A stretch of DNA of 59,939 bases from NCBI RefSeq assembly GCF_902829295.1, contig NZ_CADEPL010000057.1, positions 1 through 59,939 of the forward strand. The letters are read 5' to 3'. Shown piece after piece: positions 40,259 to 48,765 of the stretch. Below the pieces are notes generated by a model that was not told where the DNA came from, made no database searches, and worked only from the letters and a program-made list of their open reading frames with translations. The stretch is from Vogesella oryzae (GTDB taxonomy: Bacteria; Pseudomonadota; Gammaproteobacteria; Burkholderiales; Chromobacteriaceae). The position numbers and the translations under genes are program-made. The first letter of the stretch is position 1. Each line of letters opens with the position of its first letter.

Positions 40259-41478
40259 CAACCCACCACCTGACCCATCTTGAAGATTGGCATATACATG
40301 GCAACCACCAGGCCACCAATCAACACACCCAGAATAATCATGATCATCGGCTCCAGCAGACTGGATAGCGATGCCACCGCATTGTCGACTTCTTCTTCGT
40401 AAAAATCGGCGACCTTATCCAGCATGTCATCCAGTGCACCGGACTCCTCACCGATCGCGGTCATCTGCAGCACCATATTGGGAAACAGATTGCTACGCTG
40501 CATAGAGGAATTCAGTGTCGAGCCGGTGGTGACCTCGTTCTGTATCACCTTGGTGGCATCGGCGTACACCTTGTTGCCCGCAGCTCCTCCTACCGAATCC
40601 AGCGCCTCCACCAGCGGCACACCGGCGGTAAACATGGTAGAAAGCGTGCGGCACCAGCGGGCAATGGTGGCCTTGCGCACCACATCGCCAATCACCGGCA
40701 CTTTCAGGATGATACGGTCAAGCCCGTCCTGCATTTTCGGTGAGCGCTTGTAGGTGTAGGCAATCGCCCATATGCCACCAATCAGTGAGCCAAAAATCAT
40801 CCACCAGTATTCGACAAACACATCGGACAAGGCGATGACAATCAGGGTCGGTGTCGGCAAATCGGCACCGAAACTGGAGAACAGCTCCTTGAAGGCAGGA
40901 ATCACATAGATCAGGATCACGGCGGTAATAATGAAGGCCGTTGCGATAATGGCCGCCGGATAGACCAGTGCCGATTTGATCTTGCCCTTGATGGCCAGCA
41001 CTTTTTCCTTGTAGGTGGCCAGTTTTTCGAGCAATGCATCTAGCACGCCCCCAGCCTCACCAGCCGCAACCAGGTTGCAGAACAGACCGTCGAAATACAG
41101 CGGATACTTGCGGAAGGCATCGGCCAGGCTACTGCCGATCTCCACCTCGGCACGGACGTCCAGCAGAATACGGGTGAACAAGGCATTGCTGAGCCCTTTT
41201 GCTGCAATGTCGAAAGCCTGCAACAAGGGAACCCCAGCCTTCATCATGCTGGACAGCTGACGGGTAAACAGCGCCACGTCCTTTTCTGTGACCTTCTGGC
41301 CAAACTTGGGTTTACGCTTGACCACCTTGGACACATTGATGCCCTGCCGGCGCAGCTGAGCTTTGGCAACGATTTCAGTCTCGGCCCGGATCTCGCCACG
41401 AATCTGCTTGCCGGTCCGATCCTTGCCTTCCCAATTCCAGATGTGGGCAACTGTTTTTTTGCTTACCGTTCCGGCCAT
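40258..41478 (-). CDS. pilC: Type IV pilus inner-membrane platform protein PilC
   Basis: PilC is the inner-membrane platform on which PilB drives pilus assembly. The 406-residue protein has the duplicated T2SSF fold: two cytoplasmic helical domains (FTRQLSSMMKAGVPLLQAFD near residue 72 and WCRTLSTMFTAGVPLVEALD near 280) and three membrane segments near 175, 220 and 385. It starts 16 bases after pilB and overlaps pilD, so pilBCD form a tight operon. Confidence 0.96.
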   Translation of the reverse strand: MAGTVSKKTVAHIWNWEGKDRTGKQIRGEIRAETEIVAKAQLRRQGINVSKVVKRKPKFGQKVTEKDVALFTRQLSSMMKAGVPLLQAFDIAAKGLSNALFTRILLDVRAEVEIGSSLADAFRKYPLYFDGLFCNLVAAGEAGGVLDALLEKLATYKEKVLAIKGKIKSALVYPAAIIATAFIITAVILIYVIPAFKELFSSFGADLPTPTLIVIALSDVFVEYWWMIFGSLIGGIWAIAYTYKRSPKMQDGLDRIILKVPVIGDVVRKATIARWCRTLSTMFTAGVPLVEALDSVGGAAGNKVYADATKVIQNEVTTGSTLNSSMQRSNLFPNMVLQMTAIGEESGALDDMLDKVADFYEEEVDNAVASLSSLLEPMIMIILGVLIGGLVVAMYMPIFKMGQVVG

Positions 41479-41494
41479 GCTTTTACCCTGTCAG

Positions 41495-43198
41495 TTATTC
41501 GTTGGTGACCGCTTCAATCTCGGTCAGGGAGGTCAAGCCACGCATGACCTTGAGCAAACCGGCACGCCGCAGGTCAACCATACCCTCTTCTCGTGCCAGA
41601 TCATTGATCTGCACCGCATTGCCATCACTCATGATCAGGCGAATCATGGCGTCTGTAATCGGCATGATTTCGTAAATACCGGTACGCCCTTTATAACCAG
41701 TGCCACGGCATTGGTCACAACCAACTGGACCATATGGCGTCCAACTGCCATCCAGCTCTTCCTGCTTAAAACCGGCCCGCAGCAATGCAGCCTGCGGAAT
41801 ATCTACCGGTTGTTTGCAGCTATTGCACAGACGCCGCGCCAGGCGCTGGGCCATGATCAGCAATACCGAGCTGGCGATATTGAACGGGGCCACCCCCATA
41901 TTCAGTAAGCGGTTGAGCGTCGCCGGCGCGTTGTTGGTATGCAGTGTGGAGAACACCAGGTGACCGGTCTGGGCCGCCTTGATCGCGATATCCGCAGTCT
42001 CGAAATCCCGAATCTCGCCGACCATGATGATGTCCGGATCCTGACGCAGGAAGGCGCGCAACGCCGATGCAAACGTCAGTCCCGCTTTCTCATTCACATT
42101 CACCTGATTGATACCCGGCAAGTTGATTTCTACCGGATCTTCCGCCGTGGAAATATTGCTGTCGGGCTTGTTGAGAATATTCAGGCAGGTATAAAGCGAA
42201 ACCGTTTTGCCGCTACCGGTTGGCCCGGTTACCAGCACCATACCGTAGGGTCGGGAAATGGCCCGTAACAGCATTTCCTTCTGCTCCGGCTCAAACCCCA
42301 GCTGCTCAATATCCAGCGATGCGGCAGAAGAATCGAGAATACGCATCACGATCTTCTCGCCATACAACGTCGGCAAAGTACTTACCCGAAAATCCACCGC
42401 CTTATGCTTGGAGAGCACCAGTTTCAAGCGGCCATCCTGCGGCACACGGCGCTCGGAAATATCCATTCTGGACACCACCTTGATACGTGAGGCGACCTTC
42501 TCCTTGATCGCCAGCGGTGGCTGTGCAACTTCCTTCAACACCCCATCGACACGATAACGAATGCGATAGAATTTTTCATACGGTTCAAAGTGGATATCCG
42601 ATGCACCACCATTAATTGCATCAACCATCAACTTGTTAACAAAACGCACTACCGGCGCGTCATCCACATCCGGCAAGCCATCGCTCGCGGGTTCCGCATC
42701 CGGATCCGCGATTTCCAGCTCGCCAAACTCTTCGGCAGCCAGGTTGTTGATGGCCGCCATCGAGTTTTCCGCAAGATGCCCCACCAGCGCGCCAAGCTTG
42801 TCATCTTCGACAACAACACACTCGACCGTCAGTCCAGTCTTGAAGGTAATGGCGTGCAGGACACTACTCTGCGTGGGATCGGAAATAGCGATGTACAAGC
42901 GATTGCCGCGGCGAAAAAGAGGCAAAAGACGGTTGGCCGCAATGAAATCCTGTTCCAGCAATCCGCGCGGCATGCTGTCACTACTGTGACGACTCAAGTC
43001 ATACAAAGGCAGGCCAAAAGTTGTAGAAGCAAACAAGGCGACATCCTGTGCCGACATCTTCTTGCTCTGCACCAATTGCTCGACAAACGACACTCCTGCT
43101 GTCTGCGCCAGCTTGGTAATAGACTCGGCATCGCTCGCCAGCAGCAACTCGTTCTGCACCAAGGCCCGGCTTAAACCGGAAATGGCCACACTTTCCAT
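41495..43198 (-). CDS. pilB: Type IV pilus extension ATPase PilB
   Basis: PilB powers pilin polymerisation at the inner membrane. The 567-residue hexameric ATPase has N-terminal MshEN/N1 domains, Walker A VTGPTGSGKTVSLYTCLN near residue 325, the Asp box, Walker B IIMVGEIRDFETADI near 390, and the His box GHLVFSTLHTN. The zinc-binding CNSCKQ and CDQC cysteines are near 465-510. ATG 43198 is favoured by GGGAG 4-8 bases upstream. Its operon pilBCD supplies the extension machinery also needed for natural transformation. No pilin gene is in the window. Confidence 0.96.
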   Translation of the reverse strand: MESVAISGLSRALVQNELLLASDAESITKLAQTAGVSFVEQLVQSKKMSAQDVALFASTTFGLPLYDLSRHSSDSMPRGLLEQDFIAANRLLPLFRRGNRLYIAISDPTQSSVLHAITFKTGLTVECVVVEDDKLGALVGHLAENSMAAINNLAAEEFGELEIADPDAEPASDGLPDVDDAPVVRFVNKLMVDAINGGASDIHFEPYEKFYRIRYRVDGVLKEVAQPPLAIKEKVASRIKVVSRMDISERRVPQDGRLKLVLSKHKAVDFRVSTLPTLYGEKIVMRILDSSAASLDIEQLGFEPEQKEMLLRAISRPYGMVLVTGPTGSGKTVSLYTCLNILNKPDSNISTAEDPVEINLPGINQVNVNEKAGLTFASALRAFLRQDPDIIMVGEIRDFETADIAIKAAQTGHLVFSTLHTNNAPATLNRLLNMGVAPFNIASSVLLIMAQRLARRLCNSCKQPVDIPQAALLRAGFKQEELDGSWTPYGPVGCDQCRGTGYKGRTGIYEIMPITDAMIRLIMSDGNAVQINDLAREEGMVDLRRAGLLKVMRGLTSLTEIEAVTNE

Positions 43199-43303
43199 AC
43201 GACTCCCTGCCATCTGCATGAATTGCATCCGCTATTTGTTATAGCGGCATATTAACCACTCACCCAGCTTTGGCAATGCCTTTCTAGTCAGCAATACCAA
43301 TAA

Positions 43304-43329
43304 AAAAAGGCTGCCGAAGCAGCCTTTTT
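43304..43329. terminator. Terminator after the porin gene
   Basis: AAAAAGGCTGC and GCAGCCTTTTT enclose CGAA. It lies 19 bases past the minus-strand porin stop. Confidence 0.9.
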
Positions 43330-43347
43330 CAAACCAAGAACACCAGA

Positions 43348-44292
43348 TTAGAACTTGGTGCCCAGGTAAACGGTAGTAGCGTGCGCATCAACTTTGGAAG
43401 AGTCCTTGTAGTTGGTACGAACGTATTCAACACCAGCACGGGTACGCTTGGACAGTGCGTACTCAACGCCAGCGGCGTAGGAGTTGCTGCTGTCACCCTT
43501 ATTCACGCCGGCGGTCTTAGCCTGACCTTCGTGCCAGTAACCCAGTTTCGGAGTCAGGTTACCCAGCGCGTAGGAAGCAGCCAGACCCCAGCCACTACGC
43601 TTGGAGTCAGCAGCTTCATCCTTACCATGAGCATAGCCAGCCTGCAGGGTCAGATCAGCCAGGGAAACAGAAGCGTTCAGTTCGTGCAGGGAGGACTGAT
43701 TGTTCTGGTCTTGCTTGGTACGCTCACCGTCGTAGGAAACGGAGAAACCGTCGCCTTCGTAAGCCAGGCTCACAGCCTGGGTGCTCAGCTTGTCGGATTC
43801 AGCAGTGGAGTTCTTGCCGAAGCTGTGCTGTACGGTGGCAGTGAAGCCAGCAAAAGACGGGGTTTTGTAGGATACGGTGTTGTTGTAACGGGTACCCTGG
43901 TCATAAATGGCGGACTTCCAGCCAGCGGAGTTGTTCTCGAAGATGGACATCGCGCCGGAGGTCGGCATGATGTAGATGTTACCCATGGTCAGACGACCGA
44001 AGCCACCTTCCAGACCTACGTAAGAATCACGACCGGCCCAAGTATTGCCATCAGCAGTGTCAGCCAGGTTGATCTTGGAGGCGATTTGCCAGATGGCTTT
44101 CAGGCCGTTACCCAGATCGTCGGAACCGGCAAACTTGATTTCACCGCTGGTGCGGTCTTCGGTAGTCAGGGAACCCTTGGCGGAATCCTTGGTGTTCACG
44201 ATACCAACAGCCAGGTTACCGGAGATGGTAACGTCAGCCATTGCAACTGCCGGCAGGGCAGCCAGGGTAGCCAGAACGATCAGCTTTTTCAT
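43348..44292 (-). CDS. Gram-negative porin (Neisseria/Comamonas type)
   Basis: The 314-residue outer-membrane protein has a signal peptide (residues 1-19, cut after AVAMA) and then DVTISGNLAVGIV, followed by alternating beta-strand pattern and a terminal Phe (TTVYLGTKF) that directs BAM insertion. It fits the 16-strand trimeric general porins. DRTSGEIKFAGSDDLGNGLKA near residue 46 is a typical stretch. Codon use is strongly biased to a few codons (for example GGT, GTT, TCC), as in highly expressed genes. It has its own strong promoter and a leader of about 100 bases. Confidence 0.95.
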   Translation of the reverse strand: MKKLIVLATLAALPAVAMADVTISGNLAVGIVNTKDSAKGSLTTEDRTSGEIKFAGSDDLGNGLKAIWQIASKINLADTADGNTWAGRDSYVGLEGGFGRLTMGNIYIMPTSGAMSIFENNSAGWKSAIYDQGTRYNNTVSYKTPSFAGFTATVQHSFGKNSTAESDKLSTQAVSLAYEGDGFSVSYDGERTKQDQNNQSSLHELNASVSLADLTLQAGYAHGKDEAADSKRSGWGLAASYALGNLTPKLGYWHEGQAKTAGVNKGDSSNSYAAGVEYALSKRTRAGVEYVRTNYKDSSKVDAHATTVYLGTKF

Positions 44293-44398
44293 GTGTGTTC
44301 CTTTCAGAGGTCACGTAGGTTGCCCGGGAATTTTTCCGAAGGCAGAACCTTCGGGTGGGCTGTTCAGACCACCGGCATCCCGGCGGTATCTGTGGCGG

Positions 44399-44427
44399 AC
44401 TATAAACGTGGCGTTGCAAAAAAACAA
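44399..44427 (-). promoter_or_regulatory. Porin promoter and structured leader
   Basis: On the minus strand TTGTTT and TATAGT are exactly 17 bases apart. The roughly 100-base leader that follows contains CCGAAGG/CCTTCGG (44336-44354), a 7-base stem that could slow ribosome access or stabilise the message. The AT-rich 296-base region up to phr holds no gene. Confidence 0.65.
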
Positions 44428-44588
44428 ATTTCGGACCTGTCGACGAATGCCAGCACAACAACACAAAACAATTCAACACCTTGTTTTTAAAACATTTTTT
44501 CAAAAAAAATCTTTGTTGCCACTAGACAACAAAACTTGCTGCCGCTACAAAAGCGTTGCTTTCTAACGACACAAGAACAGACTGCACA

Positions 44589-46004
44589 ATGAAATCGACC
44601 TGCCTGATGTGGTTCCGCCGCGACTTGCGCACTGTTGATAACGCGGCTTTGTCGCACGCATTACGGCACCACAACATCACTCATTGCGTATTCGTCTTTG
44701 ATGAAAACATCCTCCGCCACCTACCCCGTGACGACAGACGGCTGGATTTCATTCACTCCAGCCTGCAGGAGCTGGACGCTACCTTGCGCCAGCATGGTGG
44801 CGGCTTATATGTTTTACGCGGCGACCCGATGCAACTGATTCCGGAGTTGGCCGCATCGCTGGGGTGCGATGCGGTGTACTGCAACCGCGACTACGAGCCT
44901 TATGCCCGAGAAAGGGACAACAAAGTTGCCGCCTTGCTGCAAAAACAGGGGTGCGAACTGCGCAGTTTTAAAGATCAGGTCATCTTTGAACAGGACGAGA
45001 TACTGACCGCTCAAGGCCGTCCTTATACGGTATTCACCCCTTACATGCGGGCGTGGCGGAAACGCTTCACCCCCGCCTTGGCGCAAGCACACCCCACACC
45101 GCTGCAAAACGCGCTGCCTCTGCCGCCGTCATCACAAGGCTTACCGCCACTTGATGCCCTGGGATTCACGGCAGCCCCCACGCAGACATTAAAGGTAAAA
45201 AGCGGACGCACAGGGGGAGAAGCGCTGCTTCTGGACTTTGCCCACCGTATCCACGCCTACAAGGCAAGCCGCGACTTTCCGGCCATAAAAGGGGTCTCGT
45301 ACCTGTCGGCACATTTGCGCTTCGGCACCATCTCGGTACGAGAGGCTGTCAGTCTCGCCATCGGCGAACAAAGCGAGGGCGCGGAAAGCTGGCTCAACGA
45401 ATTGATCTGGCGCGAGTTCTACCAGCAATTGCTGTGGCATTTTCCGCATGTTGCCGAATACAGCTTCAAGGCCGAGTACCGGCAGCTGTCATTCCCGGGC
45501 GAGGATCGCTGGTTCGATGCCTGGTGCCAGGGCAATACCGGTTACCCGATTGTGGATGCCGCCATGCGCCAGCTGAATCAAAGCGGGTTCATGCACAACC
45601 GCTTGCGCATGATTGCGGCCAGCTTTCTGGTAAAGGACCTGCTGCTTGACTGGCGTCGCGGCGAAGCCTATTTCGCGGCGAAGCTGATGGATTTTGACCT
45701 TGCTGCCAACAATGGCGGCTGGCAGTGGGCAGCCTCTACCGGCTGCGATGCCCAACCCTACTTCCGCATTTTCAACCCGGTGAGCCAGTCCGAAAAATTT
45801 GACCCGGAGGGCAAATTCATCCGTCGCTACGTACCAGAGTTGGCCGCACTTGATAATCGGGCCATTCACGCGCCATGGCAGGCCAAATCACTACCGGCCG
45901 GTTTTGTCCTAGGTCGCGACTATCCGCAACCGATTGTCGATCATGCCGTCCAGCGGGAGCTGGCACTAACGCTATTCGGCAAAAAGCAACAAGGCCCGGC
46001 ATAA
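44589..46004 (+). CDS. phr: Deoxyribodipyrimidine photolyase
   Basis: This light-driven enzyme splits cyclobutane pyrimidine dimers. The 471-residue class-I protein begins LMWFRRDLRTVDNAAL, binds an antenna pigment in its N-terminal Rossmann part, and has the FAD domain with LIWREFYQQLLWHFP near residue 275. NNGGWQWAASTGCDAQPYFR near 375 carries the electron-transfer Trp. ATG 44589 gives the family start; its ribosome site is weak. The last codons form one arm of the terminator stem, with the stop codon in the loop. Confidence 0.95.
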   Translation: MKSTCLMWFRRDLRTVDNAALSHALRHHNITHCVFVFDENILRHLPRDDRRLDFIHSSLQELDATLRQHGGGLYVLRGDPMQLIPELAASLGCDAVYCNRDYEPYARERDNKVAALLQKQGCELRSFKDQVIFEQDEILTAQGRPYTVFTPYMRAWRKRFTPALAQAHPTPLQNALPLPPSSQGLPPLDALGFTAAPTQTLKVKSGRTGGEALLLDFAHRIHAYKASRDFPAIKGVSYLSAHLRFGTISVREAVSLAIGEQSEGAESWLNELIWREFYQQLLWHFPHVAEYSFKAEYRQLSFPGEDRWFDAWCQGNTGYPIVDAAMRQLNQSGFMHNRLRMIAASFLVKDLLLDWRRGEAYFAAKLMDFDLAANNGGWQWAASTGCDAQPYFRIFNPVSQSEKFDPEGKFIRRYVPELAALDNRAIHAPWQAKSLPAGFVLGRDYPQPIVDHAVQRELALTLFGKKQQGPA

Positions 46005-46018
46005 GCGGGCCTTGTTGC
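45986..46018. terminator. Terminator overlapping the phr stop codon
   Basis: GCAACAAGGCCCG (45986-45998) and CGGGCCTTGTTGC (46006-46018) are perfect 13-base arms; the loop contains the phr stop TAA. T runs are short (TTGTTGC), so efficiency is uncertain. Confidence 0.65.
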
Positions 46019-46035
46019 AGGTCTGACGCAAATAA

Positions 46036-46362
46036 CTAAGGTTTCTTGACGGGCTGCGCTGCTGGCACAGGCTTGGTTGCTGCTTTGGCCGCAGGAACGG
46101 CCGGTGCGGCACCACCACTTACCACCAGTTCGGTTTTGAGTTTCTCCAGCATTTTCGGACCGATGCCCGGCACTTTCTCCAGGTCGGCGTAGGTCTTGAA
46201 TGGGCCATTCTTGGTGCGGTAATCAATAATCGCTTTGGCTTTTACCGGGCCAATCCCCTTCAGCTCCTCTAACTGGGTCGCCGTAGCGGTATTGGCATTC
46301 ACCGCTGCCCAGGCTGACACCGTCACAAACAGGGCACACAGCGCAGCAAGCAGTTTCTTCAT
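46036..46362 (-). CDS. ComEA-like helix-hairpin-helix DNA-binding protein, secreted
   Basis: The 108-residue protein has a signal peptide (residues 1-19, ending VSAWA) followed by a double helix-hairpin-helix (LEELKGIGPVKAKAIIDYR and LEKVPGIGPKMLEKLK). This is the ComEA fold that binds incoming double-stranded DNA in the periplasm during natural transformation. A Pro/Ala/Lys-rich tail follows from about residue 82; such a tail is unusual. GGAGGAAA gives a strong ribosome site. With pilBCD nearby, a role in DNA uptake is plausible; other HhH proteins of unknown role exist. Confidence 0.88.
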   Translation of the reverse strand: MKKLLAALCALFVTVSAWAAVNANTATATQLEELKGIGPVKAKAIIDYRTKNGPFKTYADLEKVPGIGPKMLEKLKTELVVSGGAAPAVPAAKAATKPVPAAQPVKKP

Positions 46363-46417
46363 GGCATTTCCTCCCGATTAAATGACAAACAGATGGAGTA
46401 TCAACTATGTCAAATAG

Positions 46418-47257
46418 CTACAATTTATGCAAAAAGAATTGCAGTACTACCTTGCTACCGATATAGCCAAATAGCAACAGCGCGAACCCAGCGAGAGTCC
46501 AGCGGATGGCGATACGCCCGCGCCAGCCATGCAGCTTTCGGCCCAGCAGCAAGCCACCGAACACCAGCCAGGACAGAATGCCGAACACCACCTTATGGTT
46601 AAGCGGCACTGCACGCCCGAACACCTCTTCGGCAAAAAAGACACCACTGATCAAACTGCATGTCAGCAAGATAAAGCCGGTGCCCAGTGTCTGGAACATC
46701 AGGTTTTCCAGCACCAGCAGTGGCGGCATGCGCCTGGCCAACGCAAAGCGTCGATCATGCAGCGCCCGTTCTTGCAGCAGCATTAAAACCGCCAACAAAG
46801 CACCAATCGCAAACAGGCTATACGCCAGCAATGACACCATTAGATGCAGCAGGAATGCCGGATTATTGATCTGATATAAGGTATGCGGAATCGGCAACAC
46901 CTCGGCCATCAGCACGCCAATGGCAGCAAGCGGCACCAGGAACACCTGCAGCCCCTCCATGCGCGCGAAGTAACTACCGGTCCAGAATATCAGCAACATG
47001 ATCCAGCCCAGCAGCGACAGCGCCGTCCCCAGCCCCATGCTCAGTGCGCCGAAACGCAGTACCGGCAACATCAACACCAGCGCATGAACCACCAGTAACG
47101 CCCCCAGCAGGAAATGCTCGCGCCCGGGCTGGCGCGGCCATAGCGAGACGCCACGCCAATGACCAATGAAATGCCAGGACAGCCCGAGGTAACCGGACAC
47201 CAGCAAAATGACCAAAATCAACAAGATGCCACTCATTTGAATTGGGGGGAGTGCCAC
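46418..47257 (-). CDS. ypjD: CcsA/HemX-family inner-membrane protein (YpjD-like)
   Basis: The 279-residue protein has eight hydrophobic segments and matches the YpjD branch of the cytochrome c assembly family, including HLMVSLLAYSLFAIGALLAV near residue 138. The heme-handling WWD motif of true CcsA is not obvious, so a role in cytochrome c assembly is uncertain. GTG 47257 and ATG 47236 are both possible starts; neither has a convincing ribosome site. It is divergent from ffh, an arrangement also found in E. coli. Confidence 0.88.
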   Translation of the reverse strand: MALPPIQMSGILLILVILLVSGYLGLSWHFIGHWRGVSLWPRQPGREHFLLGALLVVHALVLMLPVLRFGALSMGLGTALSLLGWIMLLIFWTGSYFARMEGLQVFLVPLAAIGVLMAEVLPIPHTLYQINNPAFLLHLMVSLLAYSLFAIGALLAVLMLLQERALHDRRFALARRMPPLLVLENLMFQTLGTGFILLTCSLISGVFFAEEVFGRAVPLNHKVVFGILSWLVFGGLLLGRKLHGWRGRIAIRWTLAGFALLLFGYIGSKVVLQFFLHKL

Positions 47258-47274
47258 GCCCCGGCGCCGGGTCG

Positions 47275-47283
47275 TGGTAAAAT
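47275..47283 (+). promoter_or_regulatory. Extended -10 promoter for ffh
   Basis: TGGTAAAAT matches the TGn-TATAAT extended -10 with one change, 60 bases before the ffh start; no good -35 is visible. Confidence 0.5.
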
Positions 47284-47342
47284 GGACGATTGCAGAAGTC
47301 TACACCATGCGGAATGCAGTTGGCAGACCATAAGGACACCCC

Positions 47343-48707
47343 ATGCTTGACAACCTATCCTCACGCCTGACCGGTGCGCTGAAAACCCTGCGCGGTCAAG
47401 CGCGACTGAGCGAAACCAATATCCAGGACGCGCTGCGCGAAGTGCGCATGGCGCTGCTGGAAGCCGACGTGGCCCTGCCCGTGGTCAAAACCTTCATTGC
47501 CAGCGTCAAGGAACGTGCGCTGGGGCAGGAGGTGCTTGGCAGCCTGACGCCAAGCCAGGCGATGATCGGCGTCGTGAACGAAGAGCTGGTCAAACTGATG
47601 GGCGAAAAGAACGATGCGCTGAATCTGGCCGCCGTTCCGCCCGCCATTATCCTGATGGCCGGTCTGCAAGGTGCCGGTAAAACCACGACCGTCGGCAAGC
47701 TGGCCAAGCTGCTGAAAGAAACGCAGAAGAAAAAAGTGCTGGTGGTGTCTGCCGACGTTTACCGCCCGGCGGCAATCGAACAACTGAAGATGCTGGCGGA
47801 ACAGGTCGGCGTAGAGTGGTTCCCGTCCGATGGCAGCCAGAAACCGGAAGACATTGCCCGTGCGGCCGTAGATTACGCCAAGCGCCACTTCTTCGACGTG
47901 CTGATGGTGGATACCGCCGGTCGTCTCGCCATCGACGAAGCGATGATGGCCGAAATCAAGGCACTGCACGCGGCCCTCAACCCGATCGAAACCCTGTTCG
48001 TGGTCGATGCCATGCAGGGCCAGGATGCCGTCAATACTGCCCAGGCCTTTAACGAGGCGCTGCCGCTGACCGGCGTGATCCTCACCAAAATGGATGGTGA
48101 CTCGCGTGGTGGTGCCGCGCTGTCGGTACGCCACATCACCGGCAAGCCGATCAAGTTCATCGGTGTCGGCGAGAAAGTCAGCGGGCTGGAGCCGTTCCAT
48201 CCGGACCGTCTGGCTGGCCGTATCCTCGGCATGGGTGACGTGTTGTCGCTGATCGAGGACGTGCAGAAAGGCATCGACGAGGAAGAAGCGGCCCGCATGG
48301 CCAAGAAGCTGAAGTCCGGCAAGGGCTTCGATCTCGAAGACTTCAAAACCCAGATGCAACAGATGAAAAAGATGGGCGGCATGACCAGCATGCTGGAAAA
48401 AATGCCGGGCGACATCGGCCAGCTGGCCAAGGGCGTACAGGGTGCCGAGGCGGAAAAATCCATGCGCCGCATCGAGGGCATCATCAACGCCATGACCATG
48501 GACGAACGCCGCAAGCCGGAGCTGATCAAGGCCAGCCGCAAGCGTCGCATCGCTGCCGGTTCCGGTGTTTCGGTACAGGAAGTAAACAAACTGCTGGCCC
48601 AGTTCGAGCAGATGCAGAAGATGATGAAGATGTTCTCGTCCAAGGGCGGCATGTTCAAGATGCTGAAAGGCCTCAAAGGCATGAAGGGCATGCTGCCGGG
48701 CATGTAA
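47343..48707 (+). CDS. ffh: Signal recognition particle protein Ffh
   Basis: Ffh binds 4.5S RNA and signal sequences to target membrane proteins to FtsY and SecYEG. The 454-residue protein has an N domain, the G domain (GLQGAGKTTTVGKLAKLL near residue 100, DTAGR near 190, TKMDGDSRGG near 245) and a Met-rich M domain (from about 330, ending KMLKGLKGMKGMLPGM). All are intact. A terminator follows. Confidence 0.97.
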   Translation: MLDNLSSRLTGALKTLRGQARLSETNIQDALREVRMALLEADVALPVVKTFIASVKERALGQEVLGSLTPSQAMIGVVNEELVKLMGEKNDALNLAAVPPAIILMAGLQGAGKTTTVGKLAKLLKETQKKKVLVVSADVYRPAAIEQLKMLAEQVGVEWFPSDGSQKPEDIARAAVDYAKRHFFDVLMVDTAGRLAIDEAMMAEIKALHAALNPIETLFVVDAMQGQDAVNTAQAFNEALPLTGVILTKMDGDSRGGAALSVRHITGKPIKFIGVGEKVSGLEPFHPDRLAGRILGMGDVLSLIEDVQKGIDEEEAARMAKKLKSGKGFDLEDFKTQMQQMKKMGGMTSMLEKMPGDIGQLAKGVQGAEAEKSMRRIEGIINAMTMDERRKPELIKASRKRRIAAGSGVSVQEVNKLLAQFEQMQKMMKMFSSKGGMFKMLKGLKGMKGMLPGM

Positions 48708-48718
48708 TGATTAGCTGG

Positions 48719-48744
48719 ACGGGCGTCGTGTACGCCCGTTTTTT
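48719..48744 (+). terminator. Terminator after ffh
   Basis: ACGGGCGT and ACGCCCGT pair around CGTGT and are followed directly by five more T. It starts 12 bases after the stop. Confidence 0.9.
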
Positions 48745-48765
48745 ACGCGCAGATCAAAAGACACC

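Noticed and set aside
44293-44588. Hidden small gene or sRNA in the AT-rich region between porin and phr
   Set aside because: The region is accounted for by the porin promoter and leader; no separate promoter-terminator pair for an RNA could be supported.
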